Under the pieces are notes generated by a model. The model saw nothing but the letters and a program-made list of their open reading frames with translations, made no database searches and was not told the DNA's origin. A stretch of DNA of 64,000 nt from Carex sylvatica (taxonomy: Eukaryota; Streptophyta; Magnoliopsida; Poales; Cyperaceae): the NCBI GenBank assembly GCA_964058845.1, contig CAXKVR010000148.1, forward strand, positions 79,636-143,635, given 5' to 3'. Shown here in pieces: positions 36,673 through 47,119 of this stretch; position 1 is the stretch's first letter, and every line of letters begins with the position of its first letter. A program made the translations under genes and the position numbers.

Positions 36673-39600
36673 TTATTCCATGATCTCAAATGTGCCATTG
36701 CCGATGTCGTAATGGGCGCCAAACAACTTGAGGGTTCCTTTCTTCCACTTTTCCATTACAAATGGGTACGTCTTGAGGTTCTCTATTGATACATTCACAG
36801 CTTCCTGAAAATTTTTAACACTTTAGTATAATTGTTGTTATCATTATTGTCATTATTATTATTACAAAATATGTAAGTTTTTCTTTTCTTTCATGTAGGA
36901 TTTTTTTTAATCTAATATGGTTTTGCTCTAGCTAACCAATGTTTAAGTAGTATCAGTTATCATCCAAGCTGTGAAAATAACTTAAAATGGGACATCTGCT
37001 AATGCAAGTCACAATGCCACTTCATTTATGTACTTAATAATTTATTTATTTAACATATTTCCTTTCAGGTGGGACTGGATTAATCAACCAAGAAAAAAGA
37101 AAGTGGAAAAGGTTTAAAAGAACAATATTTTAGTACAAACTTCAACCTTTTCACAAATTGTGCATTGGTCATCCAAGGACTTGGTGCCGTGTTCAGCTTT
37201 AACCTTCATTCTTGCAGGGGAGCCTATCTTCACCCAATAAAGAATCTCACTGTTTATTTTAATTAAAAATCATGACGGAGAAGTTTGTCATAACTAAAAT
37301 ATAACATTGGTATATAGTACAAACAGTGCATCAGTCAAGACGGACAAACATTTTCATAGACATTAAGTTAAGGAGGAATTAGTTCGCTAATTGGCTATAA
37401 ATTATTAATTAACTAATTGCTCCGTTTTCCTTTAAAATTCCTCTGAATTAAATAACTTTTATTACATATTAATATATACCACTATTCCTTAAAGAAATTA
37501 TCTTTATTATATTAAGATAAGATGTTCTATATAGTTATATGTATATATTAAATCTAACAAAATAATAGCAAATATGTAATTTGCATACAGACTTACTGGC
37601 TGTTGTTTCCATCATATGTGACAGTCATGAGCTTCTTAATCCCATCACATTTTGAATGTCCAATCACTACTATGTTCTCCACCTAAACAACTCAATGATG
37701 TTTAAAACTCATACTAAAAGAGGAGCTTGACAAATCAATATATGTGTTGTGTTCAACAGTAATTATTGCATTATAGATATTTTACTTTACATCCATTACA
37801 ATCAAGAACATTGATTTGGTTTATCCATTGATTGAACCTTCTAATTAAATTTGGACAAATTCAAAAGTTTTCAATAACTCTTAAAAGGTCTGTTACCAGT
37901 GAGGCATATATGTTTTACTTCGACTCTCTTATCAAGTTATTATACTCTAAATAATGTCTCAAATTATTTCCAACTATCAAATTAATTAATGTATCAAATT
38001 ATTTGTACTTATTCCATCTGATTGATAACAGCATGGAGATCCAACATCAAGATCTTACCTTGAGGTGTAAAACAGCGTACTCAATCGCAGACCCTTCCCC
38101 AGTATATTTGTTCTGCATTCATACACAGAGGGGATTTTAAAGAATTAAAAAAAAAATCAAATAACTATAACAAACTTTATTGGAAGGAAATCACTACATC
38201 ACTAAATCAAATAAAATCATCAAATTTACTTTGTCAAAGGGAGGGACCATGTTGGCAATGTTGCGGACAGTGAAGGCCTCACCAGGATGGAATCTGAGAA
38301 TGATTGAGGGGCAAACTCTCGAGTCTGAGCAAGCAAACAACATAAACTACCACACAAAAACCAAAATCAATATACCAGAATTATTGATTTCACCATTAAT
38401 ATAAATATTTACAAGGGGTACACACATACACTCGTGTCATTTTTTATTTTCTTATTTTCAATCGAGGAACCTGTGGAATTTTGTGGGTCATGTAATTGTT
38501 ACTCTATTAGCAAAAGAAAAAACAATTACGAGAACATTTCCGGTGTGGGTTCGAAGAACGTAAAACAGTGACAAAAATCATATATACCTTGGGCCATTGT
38601 CCATTCCTGAGTGAATCAAACACCATTGGCTTCTTGCTGTAAAATTTCATAAATTAAAAAGATATACAAATTATATACAAATATCTCAAAAGAATTAAAG
38701 AGAGAATACAAAATCAGCCTAAAAATTAATTATGAATGGAATATGCAGTTATGCAGATATACTGACTCATAAACCTCGGTCTTGAACTGCTTAAATCCAG
38801 TGATTAATCTCTCCACCGGATCCATCTCCTGACAAATTTCACAAAATCAAAATCAAACTAATCAAATTCAACAATCCAACGAGATAAGATCAAAGAAGTT
38901 AATTGCAATATTTAACAGGGAGAAAGAAGTAGAATAAAAACAAAATAAATTGAACTATTTTTTTATATGAGGCTCAATTGAGGGAGGATATTATTCTCTG
39001 ACAATTATTGTTTTAGAGGAGAAGTTACATAAAAAGGTTTTAAAGCCTAACATTTAGTAAAATCCAATTATAATTGTGAAAATGAAGGAAATTAGATTCA
39101 AAACAGAGTTCCAATTTCTATCAACCTTTATGTGCACACACATGTCGATGAGGCAAACATGGCTACGCAAGTAAGCTTAATTGCAGATAAAAAGAAAAAA
39201 GTAATAAATTTTGCAACTGCTGTTTCCACTTCTAAATTCAACAATAATAATTTTACGTACCATGTTGTTTATCACATAAACTCCAAGTGCGTCTAGCAGT
39301 GATTCAGACCGTCCATAAAAACCAATAATTTGACCATTAATGGCTGAGAGTTCAAAAGGAATTCCTCCCTTTCGACCGTATGGCCCATAAGATCCCAAAT
39401 TTGTCTCAAATTTGAGTGACTGAACAACAAAAAATCCGTCAAAGGAACCCGTGTGGCCTTTTACGGAGGTAATGTACTCCGATGGCTGAAGAGTGAACTA
39501 CAAAAATCACATCATGAAACAAAATTATGCACTACCCTTTCGTCAGTTTCGCCATTTATTGAAGTAAAATTTAAAATATATATATATGCTGCCTTTCTTT

Positions 39601-40026
39601 CAAATAATCAAATAACAAGATAAACCAAAAATAAAGGATCATAATATTACCTATAGTAATCATATTATACCTTGACAAGATTTGACATGATAAATCCCAT
39701 TAATACTGCACGATCAATATGAGGATTCTCAAATCAAGTACTTAATTACTGCTATGACAGGTAGTATCTATAAAATTGCAAATGAATAAAGAAGCTAGTT
39801 GTACCTCTCTCAATTTTCCTCCTTTTCCGCCCCACCGGCCGGTGCTTTCCTCCCGACCATTGCGTAGAAAACGCACTGTAAGCGAATCAATAGCCCCGCC
39901 ATAACGAACACTGACAGAAACAATGCGAGTAATGCCAGTGATGTCCATATCTTTTGCTGAGCCACCAGCACCACCACATGGTCCTACCTTCTTTGAGACA
40001 ATTGCTTTCATACCTGAAGCCTTCAT
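36673..40026 (-). CDS. Jacalin-lectin / beta-carbonic anhydrase fusion protein, copy C
   Basis: Nine exons: 40026-39805, 39497-39261, 38828-38767, 38636-38588, 38346-38230, 38112-38059, 37682-37597, 37249-37147 and 36804-36673. They sum to 1062 nt, 353 aa, all junctions in phase with GT..AG borders. Exons 1-2 (1-153) are a full jacalin-type lectin domain ([31 protein letters not shown]). Exon 2 ends at a strong donor (ATG|GTACGT). The next exon starts after TTTGTCAG with GAG-ATG, giving [12 protein letters not shown]. Residues 155-353 are beta-CA: Cys196, His256 and Cys259 for zinc, Asp198-Arg200 dyad. The start ATG has an in-frame TGA just before it. No targeting peptide is seen, so a cytosolic protein that binds glycans and hydrates CO2 is inferred. 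If the lectin donor is not used, the locus would instead be two adjacent genes 432 bp apart. Confidence 0.82.
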
Positions 40027-40199
40027 TCAAGTCAATAAAATGCACTAATAATTAGAAGATTATATTAGTGAATTAGATAAGTTTTGACCTTTGTATTAAG
40101 AAGAAGGTTGATCCATACCATATATATTTTTGGCGAAATTAGGCACAAAGGACTAGTGATAATGATATTATATCCGCTGTGTTTGTTGATTCTTTGGAG

Positions 40200-40474
40200 G
40201 AAAGGTAGACTAGCTAGTGTTTGCTGGATGGTTGTTTATATACTATAGAGATGTTTCTAAAGTTTCACATTTGTCAGTGTGAAAATTATAATTTGGCAAG
40301 TATCCTAGAATATGGTCAAACTTAATACTGGATTAAATCTATTCTAAAATATAATGATGATCACAGGGGAGATGAAACTCCTGACGTTGCTCAATTTTTG
40401 AGGTACTGGTGGTGGAACTTCCAACACAATGCATGATATCGTTTCGGGAAATGAAGCGCAATAGAAAAGCAGAT
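40200..40474 (-). promoter_or_regulatory. Promoter of fusion gene C
   Basis: TATATAAA lies on the minus strand at 40235-40242, about 210 nt before the start codon. The block is conserved as an inverted copy upstream of the MATH gene (43528-43765). Diverged copies lie upstream of the lectin pseudogene (46500-46690) and fusion gene D (52170-52330). Confidence 0.7.
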
Positions 40475-40479
40475 TTGAT

Positions 40480-43086
40480 TAATTATTTAACCTTTAATAG
40501 AGACTAGAATAGGTCACTACCGACTCATGGTAGATCGTGCCATAAAAGAAAAGTTGTATGCTCTAGACCTTTCACGAAATTAAAAAGAATAGAACTAGGT
40601 CTTTTTACAAATATTAATACGCTTTTTATTGGAAAAATGATAATATTTTAACATAATCTATGTAAAATTTGTTAATGGGCACAATGTATGCTCTTTTTGA
40701 AACTAAAACTTTGGCAAAATTTTAATTTATATAAAGCTTCATATTAGTTGAAAATATACTATAGTAAATACAAAAAATATAATGGCAAATAAGTTATACA
40801 AAAATTAATGTGAGGCTATATGGTACTATGCATAACATGGATTGATTTGTATAGTATGAATTAATATTTTCATTTTCAAAGTCTAAGCAATTGATTTGAA
40901 CCGCTCAAGATGACCTCCATAAGTAGGGGCGTAGCCACTAACATTCAATGTAAGTTAATTGATCTTCATCTTTATTTATTTTCCAAAAATTTGTGTATAT
41001 ATATGATTTTTTAGATAGTTTTTTTTTTTTTTTTTTTTTTTTTTGCTTTGAAGGCCCGTAGGCAAAAGCATTATAAATATTGTAAAATTGATTCCTCATT
41101 CGTAGTATAAAAAATTTATATAATTGAGCCGTATTTATGTTTGATTTTCATAGTTTGAAAATTTACCTCCTCCCTGAGTATATGCCTCACTTTCTTCAAG
41201 AGAAAAATATATATATACATTTTTTAAATTAAATAAATAGAGATAATATGAGAAAATGAGGTTTGTTATTATAACAAAATAATAATATAAGAAGAAGCTA
41301 TATTTAAATGAATGAAATGTTAATATAGTAAAGTATATAGAGTGAGGTTGTGGTACTTTGTAATGTGAGGATTGTTTCATGTATTGGGTTCATATCTTTG
41401 TTTTCAAAGTCTAAATAATCGGTCCGAACAGCTTAACATGATTATCATATGAAAATATACTTGGAAATCAAATTTTATAATTTTTGGAATTTTTTTACTA
41501 TATTTTTTTTTTGGTAGGTAGAAAATCATCACTTGTGGATGGTCTAGAATTTTTAGATCAAATAATTTTTTAATTGTTCCAAAAAATAGTAAAGATATTT
41601 CAAAAATATAAAATTTGATCTTCAAGTATATTTTCATATAATAAAAATAATGAGACGTTTAGATCGACTATTTAGACTTTAAAAATAGAAATAGAAATTC
41701 AATGCACGGAACAATCTGCGCATTGCAAAGTACCATATGTAAAAATATATAGAGTATGGTTAAATTGCACTATTGGTTTTGTAATATTTGTTTAGATAGA
41801 TACAAAATCGCTTCTTCTGTATCATTTAAAAACAGTGATATTGTATCTATCTAAATAAATAATATTTTAAAAAATATATATATAATGTTAATGAACTGTG
41901 TACAAATAAAGTTAACTTTTACATGGTTCGAAATTTTCAAACTGTATGTGTATGTTGAAGTTATTTTAGCACAGCGCGCGTCTGATCTCAACTCATTAGA
42001 CACTGTTAATGTGGAATTTTATGCTACGATAACGTTTTTTGTACTAGTTGACAGCGTACATACGATTATGGGACATGTGTGGTTAATTCATGCTTGCATC
42101 ATGCATCTGCCTGATTAATTGGCATGCAATTAATATCTAGGTCCAAGGCTTAATTGTGTACGTATTCGAGGTTTTCACATTCTTTCTAAATGGCATAAAT
42201 AGTAGTTGCCTCACTTAATTGTCTGAATCTGCGTGCAGTGTTAGAGAAATTAAGAATGTTAAGCATTTTCATAAATTCAAAACTAATAATTTTATCTATT
42301 TAATTTATTGAGATCATTTAACTTTTGTGTAAAATGAAATTATAATATATTTGATTTTTTAGCTTTCTCGATTTGTATTTTGTAATTCCATCCCTGTCCG
42401 CATGTAATGTGATAATTATTTAATTAATATAATTGACAGTGCATTATATTATATTCCATTTCTGTTCCAATAAACTTCCCACAGATTCATAATTTTTTAA
42501 AACATACGGCAACTCATAATTTATTAAACGGGAACGCTCATTATATTATGTTAGAATATTATCATTTTTCTAATAAAAAGTGTATTAATATTTGTAAAAA
42601 GACCTAGTTCTATGAATTTTTTACTAACAATAAATAAAAATAAAAAATTAACAAACCAACTTGATTGATTTGTTTTTACAAAAATCATAAGTATCGAGAT
42701 GCCTATTCATAACGGATTTTTTTTTTTTTTTTTTGCTATGTCGAATTGATATTTCGGTTCATATAGTTTTCATAATTTTTCAATCCATTTGTTTAGTTAT
42801 CGGTGTAGCCACGTGTTTGTTTTTTAATTTCCACCCTGTGCCGAATAACTAAATGGTGTTTTTTTCTTCCGCTCATATAACTAAAAAAATCAGTTATGTA
42901 TGTATTCAACAGCATTTTCTAAAAATATCTAATTGACAAATCAACATCACATGTGATGTTCTTAGATAATAAAAATAGATTATTTTTTCTAAAATCGATC
43001 AATCAATATTAAATAGATGGAAATATAATTTTTAAAGAATATTTGATCTAGTTCACATAATAATTACACAAAGATCTAATAAAAAT
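40480..43086. other. Intergenic region with degenerate MITEs
   Basis: No gene is visible. About 40870-40930 is a single MITE arm. About 41341-41750 is a foldback MITE: GTGGTACTTTGTAATG faces its complement near 41740, and both arms contain the ATACTTGGAAATC / AAATTTTAT block. About 41753-41880 is a short deletion derivative of the 43087 family (GAGTATGGTTAAATTGCACT at its left end). The remainder is AT-rich. Confidence 0.6.
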
Positions 43087-43486
43087 GAGAAGGGTTAAAA
43101 TGCACTATTGGTTTTGTGCCTTAACCATACTCTACGTCTCTATCTCCGATTACAATGCTCAAACAGTCAATTCAAACCGTTCATTTTGTTCTACAAATTA
43201 AAATGTGCTTAGAGACCAAATTTTATATTTTTTTGGAATTCGTTTACTATTTTTTTTTAGATAGGTACAAAATCACTGTTTTTGGATGATCTAGATGCAG
43301 TGATTTTGTATCTATCTAAAAAAATAGTAAACGAATTCCAAAAAATATAAAATTTGGTCTCTAAACACATTTTAATATATAGAACAAAATGAACAGTTTG
43401 GATTGACTGTTTGAACTTTGTAAACAGAGATAGAGACGTAGGACATAGTTGAAGTACAAAATCAATAGTGAATTTTAACCATACTC
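43087..43486. mobile_element. MULE-type MITE (400 bp)
   Basis: A nearly perfect foldback with 9-bp duplications AATAAAAAT at 43078-43086 and 43487-43495. The ends are GAGAAGGGTTAAAATGC and, inverted, GAGTATGGTTAAAATTC. The arms meet near 43290 (ACAAAATCACTG...CAGTGATTTTGT). This is the type copy for the family also seen at 19553, 21734, 41341 and 52867. Confidence 0.92.
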
Positions 43487-43527
43487 AATAAAAATTTACA
43501 TAATTTTTATTGGTAGTGGGACCGAAA

Positions 43528-43765
43528 TGCTATTGCGCTTCATCTCCCGAAACGACACGTATTTTAGTTGCATAAGTACCTCAAAAGTTGAGCTACACAA
43601 TTGATGAGCAACCACTATACCAGTATTAACTTTGACTATATTCTAGAATACTTGCAAAATTATAATTTTCACATGGACAAATGTGAAACTTTAGAAACAT
43701 CTCTATATATAGTATATAAACAACTATGCAGCAAACACTAGTCTAACCTCGTCCAAAGCTATCAA
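43528..43765 (+). promoter_or_regulatory. Promoter and leader of the MATH gene, inverted copy of a fusion-gene promoter
   Basis: TATATAAA lies at 43713-43720, about 55 nt before the start codon. The whole block is the reverse complement of about 40200-40474 with small indels. Shared stretches include GATGTTTCTAAAGTTTCACA, AATTATAATTT and CGTTTCGGG-ATGAAGCGCAA. Homology runs to within about 15 bp of the MATH start codon. Confidence 0.8.
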
Positions 43766-43775
43766 CTGAATAGTC

Positions 43776-44267
43776 ATGTTGCTTCTAATCACCTTATTCT
43801 TCACTTTTCTAATGACCACCCCTCATGTAGTAGCAGCCACCGGGTTCCTTGCCGGATCAAAAACCCTCGAAATCACAGACTATTCTGTCATGAAGAAAGT
43901 AATCAAGACAGGGGACTACGTTCAATCTGACATATTTACTGTCAGTGGCTATCAATGGGCGATCGAATTCTATCCACAAGGATGTGTTTCTACTGCCTCT
44001 GATTTTATATCAATAGGAGTCAGGCTGATAAATCCAACAAACTACGTACTGGCAACATCCACCCACCGTTTCCATGACTGGAACACATCAACATGGTCAA
44101 CCGATACCCTTGTGATACCCAATGGGGTTACCTTTTCATCAACGCATACCAGATGGGTTTATTACTGCTTCATCAAACGGTCCGACTTTGAGACCTCGAG
44201 CTATCTGAGAAGTGACACACTTGTGATCAAGACTAATCTCTGGGTTGCAAAAGAGATCTCTAGGTGA
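43776..44267 (+). CDS. Small MATH-domain protein with signal-peptide-like N terminus
   Basis: An intronless frame of 163 aa. Residues 1-21 (MLLLITLFFTFLMTTPHVVA then ATG) are hydrophobic and end in small residues, like a cleavable signal peptide. Residues about 24-160 form one MATH (TRAF-like) domain: YVQSDIFTVSGYQWAIEFYPQG near the start, then WVYYCFIKRSDFETSSYLRSD and LVIKTNLWVA, the end typical of plant BPM proteins. BPM proteins use MATH to capture substrates for CUL3 ubiquitin ligases through a BTB domain. No BTB follows here. A secreted or membrane-entering substrate-binding module, or a decoy derived from a BPM gene, is inferred. The frame is clean and has a good promoter, so I regard it as a gene. 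Confidence 0.8.
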   Translation: MLLLITLFFTFLMTTPHVVAATGFLAGSKTLEITDYSVMKKVIKTGDYVQSDIFTVSGYQWAIEFYPQGCVSTASDFISIGVRLINPTNYVLATSTHRFHDWNTSTWSTDTLVIPNGVTFSSTHTRWVYYCFIKRSDFETSSYLRSDTLVIKTNLWVAKEISR

Positions 44268-44740
44268 TAACAAGCAATCAATGGATTTTGCTACTGCCGA
44301 TGTTTCTCTTGAGAACAGCAAATCAGCTGATGTTTTATTTTTTTTTGTTTTTTAATTATTAAGTATGTTTAATGAAGTACCAGTTTGTGTTACCTTGATG
44401 TTTGAATTGGATAATTTAATTACATTTTTTTTTTTACCAGAAATATTATTTTTTTGGAGAATGCCTTCTTCCTTACCGTACATATATAAGCGCCCAAATT
44501 TGTCTCAAATTTGAGTGATCTAACAACAAATTATCCACAAAGTCACCAATGTGGCCATTTACTGATTTACAGAGGTGATGTACTCGAATGGTTGAAGAGT
44601 GAACTACAAAAATTATGCATTTACTGATGAAAAAATATATATTATGTAGTTTTTTTGTATTTTTGGTAAACCAAGAATAAACTAAAATGAAATATCATTG
44701 TATTACATATATTAAAAGCTGCAACCAATAATATTTTTTT

Positions 44741-45620
44741 AGGGTTAATTTCTTATTTGCCCTTGAAGATAACTAGACAAATCCAATTTCTTATTAACCC
44801 CTTAAAACTTGAATATATCTTATTTACCTATCAACTTAAACAACTCTTTCTTATTTACCCATCATACAATAACTCTTGATCTAACTCTATTTTAAGTTAT
44901 AATTTATCCTTAATTTACTTCTAATTAAGAAATAAAAGACATAATTACTCTTACTTTCTCTTCTTGAGTTCTTTCTCTCGTTGTTCTTGCTCCATGTTGC
45001 TATTTTCTCTGCAATTATTTATCATATATTTTGTTGAATGCTTTGTGACATTGCAGGAGTGACTTAGACCTAGAGCTCGTAACTAATAGTCATTCATTCT
45101 ATTGATTTGACTAATTTTCTAATATTTTGGATCCAGAACAAAAGGTCCAATAGGGACCATAAAGCAATTGCTAGTTGCTAGTTGCTAGTTTCTATCATAA
45201 AATAACCCATTTTACTTTGATAAAACCACGTCGGTCACAAAATATAGAGGTGCCAAACTATAACCTAAAACTGATCTCATGTGAATTGCTAGAAAAATCA
45301 TTGTAATTGTTCTCTTGTATCTAAGAGAGGAAGATGAGCAAGAAGAGGAAAGAACTATATATTGTGTAGAGGATTGAAATGTTTATTATCTTATCACACC
45401 CAAAAAAGGAATTGACCGGTTGAGGGAAGGAGAAAGAGCAATATTGGAAGAAGAGAACACAAGGATATAATGGGAAATTAAGTAAAATATTAATGACTGA
45501 AATTAATTTGATGGGGTAAATAAGAAAGATATGTAAAAGTTGAGGGATACTCAAGATAAATCAAAGTCTGTAGGGAGAAATAAGAAACTTGATAAGAGTT
45601 GAGGGATATATAAAAAATTA
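44741..45620. mobile_element. Non-autonomous inverted-repeat element of about 880 bp
   Basis: The left end AGGGTTAATTTCTTATTTG and the right end, inverted AAGGTTAATTTTTTATATA, define terminal repeats. Inside them, blocks such as TTTCTTATTTACCC and GGGTAAATAAGAAAG face each other. No transposase frame is present and the flanking duplication was not clear. Confidence 0.65.
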
Positions 45621-45658
45621 ACCTTACTTTTATTACCACTATATAATATTATATATTG

Positions 45659-46062
45659 GAGTAGAACTAGGTTGTTCTTAAGTTCACCAAGCTCTTTGGT
45701 GAACTTAAGTCTAAAATCCGTCAAAACGGTTTCAAATGACGAATTCGAACCGTTAAAACCCGCCTACCTTATGAATGATGCGTCGATTTTGAACATTCGA
45801 ATCAATTTTGTATAAAGTCAATTGGTCAAAATTAGAAGGTTAATAAATTAATTTTAATGCATTCATTTTTTTAAATGTTTTTTTTACCGCTTAACTTTAT
45901 ATTAAATTAATTCGAATATTTAAAATTTTCACATGTAGATGCATTACTCGTAAGGTAGGCAGATTTCAACAGTCGAATTCAATATTTAAAGCTAATTTGA
46001 CAAATTTTAGACTTGAGTTCACCAAAGAGCTTAATGAACTTAAGAACACCCGAGTTCTACTC
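45659..46062. mobile_element. MULE-type MITE (404 bp) inside the lectin pseudogene
   Basis: 9-bp duplications TATATATTG flank it (45650-45658 and 46063-46071). Terminal repeats start GAGTAGAACT and contain GTTCTTAAGTTCA and CTCTTTGGTGAACT in both arms. There is no coding sequence. Confidence 0.92.
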
Positions 46063-46499
46063 TATATATTGCACGATATGATGATTGTTGTTGTACCTCT
46101 GTCAAAACTCCTGCTTGTCCGCTCCACTGGTCGGTGCTTTCCTCCCGACCATTACGTAGAAAATGCACTGTGACTCTGTGAGTGCATGAATAGTCCATCC
46201 ATGACAAACACTGATCTTCTCAATTCGGATAATGCCGGTGATATCCATGTCTTTCTTTGTCCCGCCATTACCACCACATGGCCCTGCCTGAAAACAATTA
46301 AATTTCCACTTGAAGCCTTCATTCAAGTCAACACAATCCACAATAATAATTATTTATAAGATTATTAGTGAATTAGATACATTTGTCTCTAATTATGTTA
46401 CATATGGACATTCATTTCCTAACAAAAGCAAAGTTTAGACCTTTGTACTAAGTAAAATGTTAATCCATACCATATATTTCTGGGGAAAATGAAAGCAAC

Positions 46500-46690
46500 T
46501 AATGACTAGTGAATAGTAATGATGATATTATTGCTTTGCTTTGGTGAAGTGTCACCTGGTGGTTTCAGCATGCTTGTTTATATACTACAGATGTTTATAA
46601 TGGTTCTTAATTATTTGTCCATGTGAAACTTTTAATTTTGAAAGCATCCTAATTAAATATGGTCAAAGTGAATAGGGGAATGTATATAGT
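46500..46690 (-). promoter_or_regulatory. Diverged fusion-gene promoter upstream of the lectin pseudogene
   Basis: This matches the copy C promoter in order: TTGTTTATATACTA, AGATGTTT, CATGTGAAA and ATATGGTCAA. It shows that the pseudogene was duplicated together with its promoter. Confidence 0.6.
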
Positions 46691-47119
46691 AGTTGCTTTG
46701 GAATGGGATTCGGTGCTCTTCAAATCCCTGCCATTCTCTCTCTCTCTCTCCTCTTTCTTTCTCTCCCACGTGAGTATAAATAAGAAAAAGAATAACACAA
46801 TTATTGTCTTGTCTTGTCACAAAACGAACATATCTAAATATAGGATTATGTATATCATTTACGTCGGAATAATCTATGAAAAAGATTAACAAATATTTGT
46901 AGCAAAACTGATTTCATGAAATAGTGCTGGCCGGTTTATCTCATTATAAATTATCTGCATGCAACATAGTGGTTCAATGCTATAGAATACTAAGATGAAA
47001 ACAAGAAATAGATCAAAATGCATCATACAATGCTGGAACAAGTAAATGCCACCACAATTACATATCACAAGATCAAAATGCATCATACAATGATGTCTCA
47101 ATGCAGCAGTGTCATTAAA

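Larger units (their letters stand above)
44458..46322 (-). pseudogene. Jacalin-lectin pseudogene between copies C and D
   Basis: Exon 1 (46322-46097) is 226 nt instead of 222. The reading frame shifts after MKAS, comes back to GPCGGNGG...MDITGIIRI, then shifts again after IHALT, losing the [11 protein letters not shown] stretch. Exon 2 survives only as 44603-44458 ([11 protein letters not shown] part and part of the core) and the C-terminal half is missing. Two transposons (44741-45620 and 45659-46062) sit between the exons. No carbonic anhydrase half follows on the 3' side, where the MATH gene is reached instead. Confidence 0.83.

Noticed and set aside
36673..40026. Separate lectin and carbonic anhydrase genes instead of a fusion
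   Set aside because: Not excluded, but the joining introns are only 432-475 bp, strong phase-matched splice sites are conserved in C and D, and no promoter-like sequence lies between the halves. Only the decayed copy B has lost these signals.
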